From assembly GCA_050331095.1 (NCBI GenBank), contig JBHJHE010000010.1:174085-238084 (forward strand): a stretch of DNA of 64,000 bases, given 5' to 3'. This document shows, piece by piece, positions 16,619 to 23,699 of this stretch (position 1 is the stretch's first letter; each line of letters opens with the position of its first letter). Below the pieces are notes generated by a model. That model did not search any database and was not told the DNA's origin. It was given only the letters and a program-made list of their open reading frames with translations. The DNA is from MED-G105 sp050331095 (GTDB lineage Bacteria > Pseudomonadota > Alphaproteobacteria > Caulobacterales > Parvularculaceae). The position numbers were made by a program, and so were the translations under genes.

Positions 16619-16702
16619 CGCCGTGAGCGACCGGTCGGCGGCTTGCGTTGAGGGCCGACGACGCTAGACCCGTTTCTTTGCGCGTTGGCGGACACGCGCG
16701 CG

Positions 16703-16740
16703 AAGGAGCGGCGATGTGAATCGGCACCCGATCGAGCGCG
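16703..16740 (+). other. Disrupted hemC start region (ATG followed by TGA)
   Basis: AAGGAG at 16703-16708 is an ideal ribosome site for ATG 16714, 5 bases downstream. The next codon in the hemC frame is TGA (16717-16719). Immediately after it the frame reads I-G-T-R-S-S-A and joins MALAQT at 16741, restoring the conserved IGTRxSxxALAQ start of porphobilinogen deaminase. The family N-terminus is therefore encoded but cut from its start codon. A CGA to TGA transition at codon 2 (M-R-I-G-T-R), or one extra A after GTG 16716 (GTG-ATC-GGC), would each explain it. Confidence 0.75.
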
Positions 16741-17679
16741 ATGGCGCTCGCCCAAACCGACGAGGCCGTGCGCCGGTTGCGCGACGGCGGCGCTGCGACG
16801 GACGCCGAGACCGTGCGCTTCAAACCGTTGGGCGACGTCGACCAGATCTCCAAGCTCGACCGACACGGCGGCAAGGGCGGCGCCTTCGTCGGCGAAATCC
16901 GCGCCGCCATGGTCGCCGGCGAACTCGACGCGGCGATGCACTCCCTGAAGGACATGCCGGGCGACGAAGAGGCGCCGGGCCTCGTGATCGCCGCGATGAT
17001 GACGCGCGAGCCGGCCGAAGACGTCCTGGCGTTCCGCCCCGGCGTCGACGTCGCGCGCGCCCTCGCCGACGGCCTCGCCGGCCTCAAGCTCGGCACCAAC
17101 TCCGTGCGCCGCGGCGCTTACCTCAACCGATTGTTTCCCGAGGCGACGGTCATCCACTACCGCGGCGCGGCCGATACGCGGCTGAAGAAGCTCGACGAAG
17201 GCGCCATGCAGAAACTGCCCGACGGCGGCGAGGTCGGCCCCGCCGACGCGATCGTCGTCGCGCGCGCCGGCCTTGTCAGGATCGGCCGGCCGGAGCGGGT
17301 CGACCACGTTTTTCCGATCGACGACATGCTGCCCGCCGTGGGCCAGGGCATCGTCGCGCTCGAGTGCCCCACGACCCACTGGAAAAGCCGCGCGGCGCTC
17401 GCGGCCGTCGACGACCAGGAGACCCGCGCCTGCGGCGAGGCCGAGCGCGAGATGTTGTGGATCCTCAATGGCCATTGCAACGCTCCCATCGCCGGTCACG
17501 CCCGATTGCGCTCGTCGGTCATCGAGATGCGCGGCGCGGTGATCAGCCTCGACGGCGCGACCATCGTCGAAGCGGCGGGAGAGGGGCCGATCGACCGCCC
17601 CCGCGAGCTCGGCCGTCGGCTCGGCCTTGAGCTGCTTTCCGGGGGCGCCGACAAGCTGATCGCCGCCGCCCGCCCGTAG
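16741..17679 (+). CDS. hemC: Porphobilinogen deaminase (hydroxymethylbilane synthase) HemC
   Basis: Builds hydroxymethylbilane from four porphobilinogens in heme synthesis. AAMHSLKDMPG carries the catalytic Asp, KLGTNSVRRGAYL the substrate-binding arginines, PAVGQGIVALEC the core, and NGHCNAPIAGHA the Cys that holds the dipyrromethane cofactor. From ATG 16741 the protein has 312 residues, but this start omits the conserved IGTRSSA segment coded just upstream, whose Arg and Ser contact the cofactor. The natural start appears to be ATG 16714, blocked by TGA at 16717. Whether this is a mutation, a base-calling error or an unusual start is open; heme synthesis is normally essential. Confidence 0.85.
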   Translation: MALAQTDEAVRRLRDGGAATDAETVRFKPLGDVDQISKLDRHGGKGGAFVGEIRAAMVAGELDAAMHSLKDMPGDEEAPGLVIAAMMTREPAEDVLAFRPGVDVARALADGLAGLKLGTNSVRRGAYLNRLFPEATVIHYRGAADTRLKKLDEGAMQKLPDGGEVGPADAIVVARAGLVRIGRPERVDHVFPIDDMLPAVGQGIVALECPTTHWKSRAALAAVDDQETRACGEAEREMLWILNGHCNAPIAGHARLRSSVIEMRGAVISLDGATIVEAAGEGPIDRPRELGRRLGLELLSGGADKLIAAARP

Positions 17680-17693
17680 CGCGAGCGCCATAA

Positions 17694-17715
17694 CACGTGC
17701 CAATATTGACACGTG
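17694..17715. promoter_or_regulatory. 22-bp palindromic operator before the ArsR-SRPBCC gene
   Basis: Arms CACGTGCCAAT and ATTGACACGTG form an inverted repeat with a single mismatched pair out of eleven. It overlaps the -35 hexamer of the following promoter and starts 48 bases upstream of the regulator's ATG. Dimeric ArsR-type winged-helix regulators bind such palindromes in their own promoters, so autorepression is the simplest reading. Confidence 0.65.
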
Positions 17716-17735
17716 ATAATTTATGCACCTATTAA
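17706..17735 (+). promoter_or_regulatory. Sigma-70-type promoter, possibly leaderless
   Basis: TTGACA (17706-17711), an 18-base spacer, then TATTAA (17730-17735). A start site about 7 bases past the -10 would fall on or next to ATG 17742, so the transcript may have almost no leader. No ribosome site lies in front of that ATG, which agrees. Confidence 0.55.
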
Positions 17736-17741
17736 TGCGTC

Positions 17742-18488
17742 ATGGACGACGTGTTCAAAGCCCTGGCCGACCCGACGCGGCGCGCGCTCCTCGATGCGTT
17801 GCGGCGCGCGGACGGCCAGACGCTGAGCGAGCTTGAAACGGTCGCCGACCTGTCGCGGTTCGGCGTCATGAGCCACCTCAAGATCCTTGAGGCGGCGGGG
17901 CTCGTCACCACGCGCCGGTCCGGTCGGTTCAAGCACCACTATCTGAACGCGGTCGCCCTCCAGAAGGTCGCGGACCGGTGGATCGAACCGATGATTCAGG
18001 GACCGACGGCGCGCCGGCTGCTGTCGCTCCGCAACGCATTGGAGAGAGACATGGCCGACCCCGAAAAACCGACCTTCGTCATGACGACGTACATCCGAAC
18101 GACCCCGGAAAAATTGTGGGAAGCGCTGCACAGCGAGGATCAGTCAGCGGACTATCATTTCCTGCGCGCGTCGCTGAAGTCCGAGCGCAAAACCGGCGGC
18201 CGGTACGACCAGTTCCGCCCCGACGGCGAGATCATGCTCGGCGGCGAGATCCTCGCGATGGATCCGCCGCATGCGCTGGAGGCGACGTTCGAGCCCCACT
18301 GGACGCCTGACGCGGCGACGACGCGGATGCGGTTCGAAATCGAGGCCGTCGGCGAGGTCTGCAAGCTGACGGTTCTTCACTTCGATCTGCCGGCGGACGA
18401 GACGGGGATCAAGGACGGCTGGGCGCGGTTCGCGGCGAGCCTCAAATCCTATCTCGAGACCGGCTCCGGCATCGATTTCGCGGCGTGA
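17742..18488 (+). CDS. ArsR-type HTH fused to SRPBCC (AHSA1-like) domain
   Basis: A 248-residue fusion. Residues 1-95 are an ArsR winged helix (VFKALADPTRRALLDALRRADGQTLSEL...RFGVMSHLKILEAAGLVTTRRSGRFKHHYLN). Residues 105-248 are an SRPBCC/AHSA1-like ligand-binding domain (TYIRTTPEKLWEALHS...LGGEILAMDPPHALEATFEPHW...GWARFAASLKSYLETG). No metal-binding Cys cluster of classical ArsR is present, so it probably senses a hydrophobic small molecule through the SRPBCC cavity. The MAPEG gene follows 4 bases after its stop and is the likely co-regulated target. Confidence 0.88.
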   Translation: MDDVFKALADPTRRALLDALRRADGQTLSELETVADLSRFGVMSHLKILEAAGLVTTRRSGRFKHHYLNAVALQKVADRWIEPMIQGPTARRLLSLRNALERDMADPEKPTFVMTTYIRTTPEKLWEALHSEDQSADYHFLRASLKSERKTGGRYDQFRPDGEIMLGGEILAMDPPHALEATFEPHWTPDAATTRMRFEIEAVGEVCKLTVLHFDLPADETGIKDGWARFAASLKSYLETGSGIDFAA

Positions 18489-18492
18489 CGCC

Positions 18493-18906
18493 ATGATCAT
18501 CGACGAGATTTTCATCCTGATACTGACGGCGTTGCTAGCGTCGAGCCTGTGGATCCCCTACGTCATAGGCGTCAATTCGACGCCTTACGACGGGCCGGAG
18601 GATTTCTTCCAGCGCCCGCCGGACCAGAAACACATGGTCGCCTGGGTGCACCGCGCCCACCGTGCGCACGCGAACATGCTGGAACAGTTCGCGCCGTTCG
18701 CGGCGGTCGTGCTGATCGGCGCCGCCGTCGGCGTATCGAACGCGGCGACGTTAGGGCTGGCGCTGGCGTTCCTCATCGTGCGCGTCGCCCATGCGGTGGG
18801 CATGATCGGCGGCTGGATGGGCATGCCGCTCCGGCCGATCGTCTTCACGGCCGGCTGGCTCGTCACGCTCGCCTACGCGGGCGTCGTCCTCGCCAACCGC
18901 GGGTGA
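18493..18906 (+). CDS. MAPEG family membrane protein
   Basis: A 137-residue protein with four hydrophobic helices and the MAPEG-type core HRAHRAHANMLEQFAPFAAVVLIGAAVG. Eukaryotic relatives are microsomal glutathione transferases and eicosanoid enzymes; bacterial roles are mostly unknown but often linked to lipid or xenobiotic handling. It is 4 bases downstream of the ArsR-SRPBCC gene and probably co-transcribed, suggesting a ligand-responsive two-gene unit. Confidence 0.85.
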   Translation: MIIDEIFILILTALLASSLWIPYVIGVNSTPYDGPEDFFQRPPDQKHMVAWVHRAHRAHANMLEQFAPFAAVVLIGAAVGVSNAATLGLALAFLIVRVAHAVGMIGGWMGMPLRPIVFTAGWLVTLAYAGVVLANRG

Positions 18907-18913
18907 GAGCGGC

Positions 18914-19459
18914 TCAGCGCATCATTTCCGCGCGGGTCGCTTCGGCGTAGTCGTCGTCGATCTGCAGTGCCGCGGCGAGGCGGGCGAGAAACGTCGTCTC
19001 GCCGGGGGCCGGGTCGTCGCACATCGCCGCTGCGGCGACGTAAAGCTCGGCGCGCTGGCCCGGCGTGCGGGCCGCATCGGCGATGCGGCGAAGCTCCGCG
19101 TCCGTCATCGCGTTAGTGAAGGCGGCGCGCTCCTCGGCGTCGAGGTCGGCCTGCGCGAACGCCGACGTGAGGACGCGTTTCTCGCGGTCATCCAAACGGC
19201 CGTCGGCGCGCGCCGCGGCGACGAGAATCCGGACGATCGCCCGCTCGAAAGCCGGGTCGTCGCCGGAGCCTGCGGAGAAGCCCGCCGCGCGCGTTTCATC
19301 GCGCGTCGGCGCGCCATTCGATGGCGGGGCGACCTTCGGGTCGTTGGCGATTTCGCCGCGTCGGCTCCAGGCGCGGAACGCCATGACGGCGAGGGCGACC
19401 CGCAAGCCTTGCTGCATGAACCCTTGCAACAGCAGCTTGCCGCCCGGCGTCGCCGCCAA
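18914..19459 (-). CDS. DUF533 (TerB-like) protein, 5'-truncated
   Basis: The last 120 residues (AFERAIVRILVAAARADGRLDDREKRVLTSAFAQADLDAEERAAF) form the TerB-like helical bundle of DUF533/YebE inner-membrane proteins. The stretch before it (AATPGGKLLLQGFMQQGLRVALAVMAFRAW) is the membrane part. The only usable start is TTG 19459, but the same frame remains coding-like upstream (GAALRGGLILFGLAATPGG) back to a TGA near 19585, with no ATG or GTG. The natural 5' end thus seems lost at a breakpoint near 19,580, where unrelated DNA begins. Expression is doubtful. Confidence 0.65.
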   Translation of the reverse strand: MAATPGGKLLLQGFMQQGLRVALAVMAFRAWSRRGEIANDPKVAPPSNGAPTRDETRAAGFSAGSGDDPAFERAIVRILVAAARADGRLDDREKRVLTSAFAQADLDAEERAAFTNAMTDAELRRIADAARTPGQRAELYVAAAAMCDDPAPGETTFLARLAAALQIDDDYAEATRAEMMR

Positions 19460-19578
19460 GCCGAACAGGATGAGACCGCCGCGCAGGGCGGCCCCGGAAA
19501 CGCCGTCGCCGGATTTGGTCCGAAATCGCGCGCGCGTCTCGTCGCCGGCGCGGAACGCGTCGCCGGCGGCCGCTTCGA

Positions 19579-19907
19579 CGCTTCAAAAGGTCGCCGTTCC
19601 GTCTGATTTTCCGTTTGGCGCGAAAGGCCTGTTGGTTCGCGGCTCTCTTCTTGAGCCTATAGCGAAAAACGGCTGGGTCGTGATCTATGGCGAAGAGGTC
19701 TCGTCGCCAGAAGAGATTGCCGATCTCGATCAGCAGCGTTGCATCGTCGAGCTCGAGACTGACGAGGTGCTGCTTCGCGACATCAACCGAGGCGTTGAGC
19801 GTAACAAGTTTTCGTTGACCGATCCTCAACAGAACCGGTCTCAGGAGCTAGCCCTTAAGTGGGCGGCGCCCGTTCTAATGATATACGCTAAGCCATACTG
19901 GATTTGA
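19579..19907 (+). pseudogene. 3' fragment of an S24/LexA-like phage-type repressor
   Basis: From about 19,581 the frame ending at 19907 becomes protein-like: FGAKGLLVRGSLLEP, NGWVVIYGEE, QQRCIVELETDEVLLRDI, then LKWAAPVLMI near the end. This is the pattern of the C-terminal S24 peptidase-fold domain of HTH repressors, where GDVVxxD, CVVxLxDGxxLVKxI and LxWAAxV motifs occur. The HTH and most of the catalytic region are missing and there is no start codon at the junction. GC content drops sharply here. Family assignment is by pattern only. Confidence 0.45.
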
Positions 19908-19919
19908 CGCAAGGGCCCG

Positions 19920-20417
19920 CTATTGCAGCGGCGGCGCCCACACTTTTGAATCCAATACGACAACGCCCGTTGCCGCTGGTAAGTCGCACGCCGTAATATC
20001 AACGTCGAACATAACGACGATCGGGCTTTCAATATTTGCGCCGTCGTCAGAGACTAAAGCGCTGAACACGCCAGGCGATCCGTATCCGCCGAATGAATTT
20101 TTCGCTGATATTCGCCCACACATGAACCAGCCGGACATCGGACCCATTGTGGATTTAGCGAGCTTAGCGACCTCGATCACGACGCTCGAGGGGTCGCGCC
20201 AAACATACTGATTTATCGCTGCGGATCTTGCGCGACGCGCTAGGTCTGCGAAGTCCGTCGGCGGGGTCGCCGCGTCACGCTTTTCGATATCCTGAGCGGT
20301 CGGCGTCCACGCTTTAAGCACCTCGATTGCGGCGGCGCGGTTTTCGACATTGACATTCGACTTGCTGCTGACGCACGCCGCGCACGTCAACGCGATCGCG
20401 GCAATCGTCCTTTTCAT
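19920..20417 (-). CDS. Hypothetical lipoprotein
   Basis: A 165-residue protein with a lipoprotein signal (MKRTIAAIALTCAAC, Cys15 as lipidation site). The mature part has an alpha-helical first half (ENRAAAIEVLKAW...DFADLARRARSAAI) and a beta-rich second half (SSVVIEVAKLAKSTMGPMSGWFMCGRISAKN) with three further Cys. I recognise no family. Codon use and GC content are lower than in the neighbours, matching the adjacent repressor fragment, so it probably arrived with that patch. Confidence 0.55.
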   Translation of the reverse strand: MKRTIAAIALTCAACVSSKSNVNVENRAAAIEVLKAWTPTAQDIEKRDAATPPTDFADLARRARSAAINQYVWRDPSSVVIEVAKLAKSTMGPMSGWFMCGRISAKNSFGGYGSPGVFSALVSDDGANIESPIVVMFDVDITACDLPAATGVVVLDSKVWAPPLQ

Positions 20418-20524
20418 GACGTCCCCATTTTACGATTCATCATCTACGCGCGCTTACGCGTTTCAATTCTCGCCTCAAGGTTCGCGAAGACGTCGCCGGG
20501 GAGGACCATCGGGCTCGCGGTCGA

Positions 20525-21175
20525 TCAGCTTAGATTGGCGATGAACGCATCGGCCTCGGCGATCGCGGCGTTCATTTCGTCGATCAGCGTTTCGACGCGG
20601 CTCTCGATCTCGGCGCGTTCGGCGTCGAGCGAGGAAATCGCCCGCGCGTTGAGGTTGTGTTTCAGGAACAGGACCTGGTCGTTGTAGAGCGCGAGCACGG
20701 GGTCCATTTTTTCGGCCGCCCGGTTCATCGCGAACATCAAGTCTTCGAACTCCGACTTCGTGCGGGTGAGCTGGCGTTCGGACCGCGCCTTCAAATCGGC
20801 GCTTTCGTATTCCTTCAGCTCCGTCTCCCACTCGCGGAACAAGCGCCGGCCGACGTCGTTCACCGACTTGATCCGGGCGCGAACGTCCGTCGCCTGCTGA
20901 TCGGCGCGTTTGTAGGACGCGTTGAGCTTGTCGTAGCGGCGTTCGAGCTTGCCGCCGTCGACCTCCACGAGCGACCGGAACTCGTCGAGCGCCGAGGCGA
21001 ACACCTTCTGCGCCTCGGCCTGTTCGCCGCGCGCGTCCTTGACGCGGTCGACGAGCACGTCGCGCTTTTCGATGCCGAACTGTTCGAGCGTCGAGTAATA
21101 CGCCGTCGCGCACCCTGCGACGAGCGCCGCAATCATCGCCAGCGCCGCGTGGCGCGCAAGCATCAGTTTCATCAT
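20525..21175 (-). CDS. DUF2959 family lipoprotein
   Basis: A 216-residue envelope protein with a lipobox at VAGCATAYYS and the DUF2959 core (YYSTLEQFGIEKRDVLVDRVKDARGEQAEAQKVFASALDEF). The rest is a long coiled-coil-like helix pair (KLERRYDKLNASYKRADQQA, LDAERAEIESRVETLIDEM). Function unknown. ATG 21175 is chosen because it gives the lipoprotein signal directly; earlier in-frame starts would bury it. Divergent from lemA across 133 bases. Confidence 0.82.
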   Translation of the reverse strand: MMKLMLARHAALAMIAALVAGCATAYYSTLEQFGIEKRDVLVDRVKDARGEQAEAQKVFASALDEFRSLVEVDGGKLERRYDKLNASYKRADQQATDVRARIKSVNDVGRRLFREWETELKEYESADLKARSERQLTRTKSEFEDLMFAMNRAAEKMDPVLALYNDQVLFLKHNLNARAISSLDAERAEIESRVETLIDEMNAAIAEADAFIANLS

Positions 21176-21308
21176 GTCCGTCCCCTGCCGCGATGACGCT
21201 GAGGATAGCCCGCTTTCCCGTGGCCGCAAACGAGACGCGCGGCGTTTCCCGCGCCGCCGAACGGCGCCATAAGGCTTGTGCGAGATAAGAAGGGGAGGAG
21301 GCCTCGCC

Positions 21309-21872
21309 ATGTCCGGTTTCTGGATATTCGTCATCGCCCTCGTGGCGCTCGGCGGCTTCGCGGTCATCATCTACAACCGCATTGTCGCGCTGAACGAGCG
21401 CGCCGACCAAGCGTACGCGGACGTCGACGTGCAGTTGAAGCAGCGCCACGACCTCGTGCCGAACCTCGTCGAGACCGTGAAAGGCTATGCGAGCCACGAG
21501 CGCGAGACGCTGGAGCAGGTCGTCTCCGCACGGAACGCTGCCGTGTCCGCGACCGGCGCGGCCGAGCAGGGCAGGGCCGAGGGGATGCTTGAGGCCGCGC
21601 TCGGCAAGCTCTTTGCGCTCGCCGAGGCCTACCCCGACCTCAAGGCGAACCAGAACTTTCTCGAACTGCAGCGCGAACTGTCCGACGTCGAGAACAAAAT
21701 CGCCGCCGCCCGGCGTTTCTTCAACAGCGCCGTGCAGGAGTACAACACGATCATCCAGCAGATCCCCGGCAATTTCATCGCGCCGATGGGCGGCTACAAG
21801 CAGCGCGAATTCTTCGAGATCCCGGAGGTGGCGCGCGCCGCGCCCCCGCCGGAGGTGAGCTTTTCGTCCTGA
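21309..21872 (+). CDS. lemA: LemA family protein
   Basis: A 187-residue protein anchored by an N-terminal helix (FWIFVIALVALGGFAVIIY) and folding as a long helical bundle. Family motif YNRIVALNERADQAYADVDVQLKQRHDLVPNLVETVKGYASHE and the later LQRELSDVENKIAAARRFFNSAVQEYN are exact in style. GGAGG upstream of ATG 21309. LemA is usually followed by an M48 protease, as here, but a racemase gene lies between. The precise role of LemA is unknown; an envelope quality-control role with the protease is inferred. Confidence 0.92.
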   Translation: MSGFWIFVIALVALGGFAVIIYNRIVALNERADQAYADVDVQLKQRHDLVPNLVETVKGYASHERETLEQVVSARNAAVSATGAAEQGRAEGMLEAALGKLFALAEAYPDLKANQNFLELQRELSDVENKIAAARRFFNSAVQEYNTIIQQIPGNFIAPMGGYKQREFFEIPEVARAAPPPEVSFSS

Positions 21873-21879
21873 CCGCCCG

Positions 21880-22626
21880 GTGAACCCGTTGCGCAGTCTC
21901 TTCGGCGGACCGCCGCGCGAAAAACGCGTCGGGTCCCGCCTTCTCGGCCTCATCGGCGGCGTGAGCCCGGAATCGACCGTCATCTACTATCGTCTGATGA
22001 ACGAGCGGGCGCGCGAGCGTTTCGGCGGTCAGCATTCCGTCAACGCCCTTTTGTGGACGCTCGATTACGGCGTGATGATCAAGCTCTACGAGGCCGGCGA
22101 CTGGGACGCCTTCCGCGCCGAAGTCGCCGCCGGCGGGCGCGCGCTGAAAGCGGCGGGGGCGGATCTTCTCGTCATCACGTCGAACACCACCCATCTCGCG
22201 GCGGAGGCTCTCGCGGAGGCGACGGGGCTTGAGGTCTTCCACATGCTCGACGTGCTCGCGGAGGAAATGCGCGCGGCTGGGGTCAAAAAACCGCTCCTCC
22301 TCGGGACGCCGGTCGTGATGACGGGGCCGTTCTATTTGTCGTCGCTCGCGGCGCGGTACGACGGCGAGGTCGCAACGCCCGACGAAGCCGACCGCGCCGA
22401 GACGGGCCGCATCATTCTCGACGAACTCGTCGAAGGCGTCGTCAGCGACGCCTCGCGCGAGCGCTACAAAGCGATGATCGCCAAAGCGAAGGCCGACGGC
22501 GCCGACGGCGTCATTCTTGGGTGCACGGAGCTTTGCATGATCCTGTCGCAGGAGGATACGGATCTGCCGGTGTTCGACACGACCGCGCTCCACGCCCGCG
22601 CCGCGTTCGCCGCGGCGCACGGCTGA
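21880..22626 (+). CDS. Aspartate/glutamate racemase family protein
   Basis: A 248-residue member of the Asp/Glu/hydantoin racemase superfamily: LLGLIGGVSPESTVIYYRLMNE, LLVITSNTTHLAA and GVILGCTELCMIL. The second catalytic Cys is present (GCTE), but the position of the first is Thr/Ser (ITSNTTH rather than CNTxH). A Thr/Cys pair is, as I recall, reported for the E. coli L-Asp/Glu racemase YgeA, so activity is plausible but may be restricted. GTG 21880 is 7 bases after lemA and 12 bases separate it from the M48 gene, so the three form one unit. Confidence 0.85.
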   Translation: MNPLRSLFGGPPREKRVGSRLLGLIGGVSPESTVIYYRLMNERARERFGGQHSVNALLWTLDYGVMIKLYEAGDWDAFRAEVAAGGRALKAAGADLLVITSNTTHLAAEALAEATGLEVFHMLDVLAEEMRAAGVKKPLLLGTPVVMTGPFYLSSLAARYDGEVATPDEADRAETGRIILDELVEGVVSDASRERYKAMIAKAKADGADGVILGCTELCMILSQEDTDLPVFDTTALHARAAFAAAHG

Positions 22627-22638
22627 CGGGTCCCGGCG

Positions 22639-23592
22639 ATGGGCGCTTACGGCCTCCAGACCCACATCTGGAACAACAATCTGAAGTCGGTCGTTCTGTT
22701 GGCCGGATTTCCCGTACTCCTCCTTGTGCTGACGTTCGGCGTCACGCTCGGCTACGTCGCGCTTTTCGAACCATACGGATCGGCCCGCGAAGGCGTAGAC
22801 GTCGCGCTGGAGCGGATGCGGGAGATCTGGGTCTGGGCGCTCGTCGGCGCGGCGATCTGGTTTGCGCTCGCCTATTCGCTCAACACGACGATCGTGCGCA
22901 AAGCCGTCGGCGCGAAGGGCCTGACCCGCAAGGAGGCGCCGGACGTCTACAATCTCGTCGAGAATTTGTGCATCTCGCGCGGCGAGCGCACGCCGCGGAT
23001 CAACGTCATCGAGACGCCGCAAATGAACGCCTTCGCGAGCGGCGTCGACGAGCCGTCCTACACGGTGACGCTGACCCGCGGGCTGATGGACGCGCTCGAC
23101 CGCGACGAGCTCGAGGCGGTCATCGCCCACGAGCTCACCCACATCCGCAATCGCGACGTGCGGTTGCTCATCGTCGCGACGGTCTTCGTCGGGATTTTTT
23201 CGTTCGTCGGCGAGCTGCTCTATAACGGGCTCTTCCGATCGGGTTTGCGTATGGGCGGCCACACGCGGTCGCGTCGCGGCGACAGCCGGGGCGGGGGCAT
23301 GTTGATAATCGTCGCCATCGCGGCGATCGCCGTCGCCTACGCGCTCGCCCTCGTCATCCGCTTCGCGCTGTCCCGGAAGCGCGAGTACCTCGCCGACGCC
23401 GGCGCGGCGGAGCTCACCCGCAACCCCGACGCGATGATCCGCGCTCTGGAGAAAATCTCCGGCCGCAGCGAGTTGAGCGCCCCCGACGACGTGCGTCAGA
23501 TGATGCTCGACAATCCCGTCCGCTTTATAGGCGTCTTCGCCACCCACCCCCCGATCGACAAGCGGATCGAGGCGTTGCGGGCGTTTGGATAG
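22639..23592 (+). CDS. M48 family membrane metalloprotease (HtpX-like)
   Basis: A 317-residue zinc protease with two N-terminal membrane helices, the catalytic motif VIAHELTHIRNRD and the downstream Glu in RKREYLADAGAAEL, then two further hydrophobic segments between them. ATHPPIDKRIEALR at the end is the usual HtpX/M48 C-terminal motif. It degrades misfolded membrane proteins in characterised relatives. It follows lemA and a racemase gene in one apparent operon. Confidence 0.92.
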   Translation: MGAYGLQTHIWNNNLKSVVLLAGFPVLLLVLTFGVTLGYVALFEPYGSAREGVDVALERMREIWVWALVGAAIWFALAYSLNTTIVRKAVGAKGLTRKEAPDVYNLVENLCISRGERTPRINVIETPQMNAFASGVDEPSYTVTLTRGLMDALDRDELEAVIAHELTHIRNRDVRLLIVATVFVGIFSFVGELLYNGLFRSGLRMGGHTRSRRGDSRGGGMLIIVAIAAIAVAYALALVIRFALSRKREYLADAGAAELTRNPDAMIRALEKISGRSELSAPDDVRQMMLDNPVRFIGVFATHPPIDKRIEALRAFG

Positions 23593-23699
23593 GGCTCTGG
23601 AGCATCCCGTCTACTGAATGGACCGGCCGGACGCTCCGGACTCTTTATTGTGAGCGCCTGAGGCGATCTTCGCCCGATCCAAGCCGAAGGCCCGGCGCT

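Noticed and set aside
16714..16740. Selenocysteine reading of the hemC TGA
   Set aside because: No SECIS-like hairpin was seen directly downstream, and no HemC family member has selenocysteine at codon 2.
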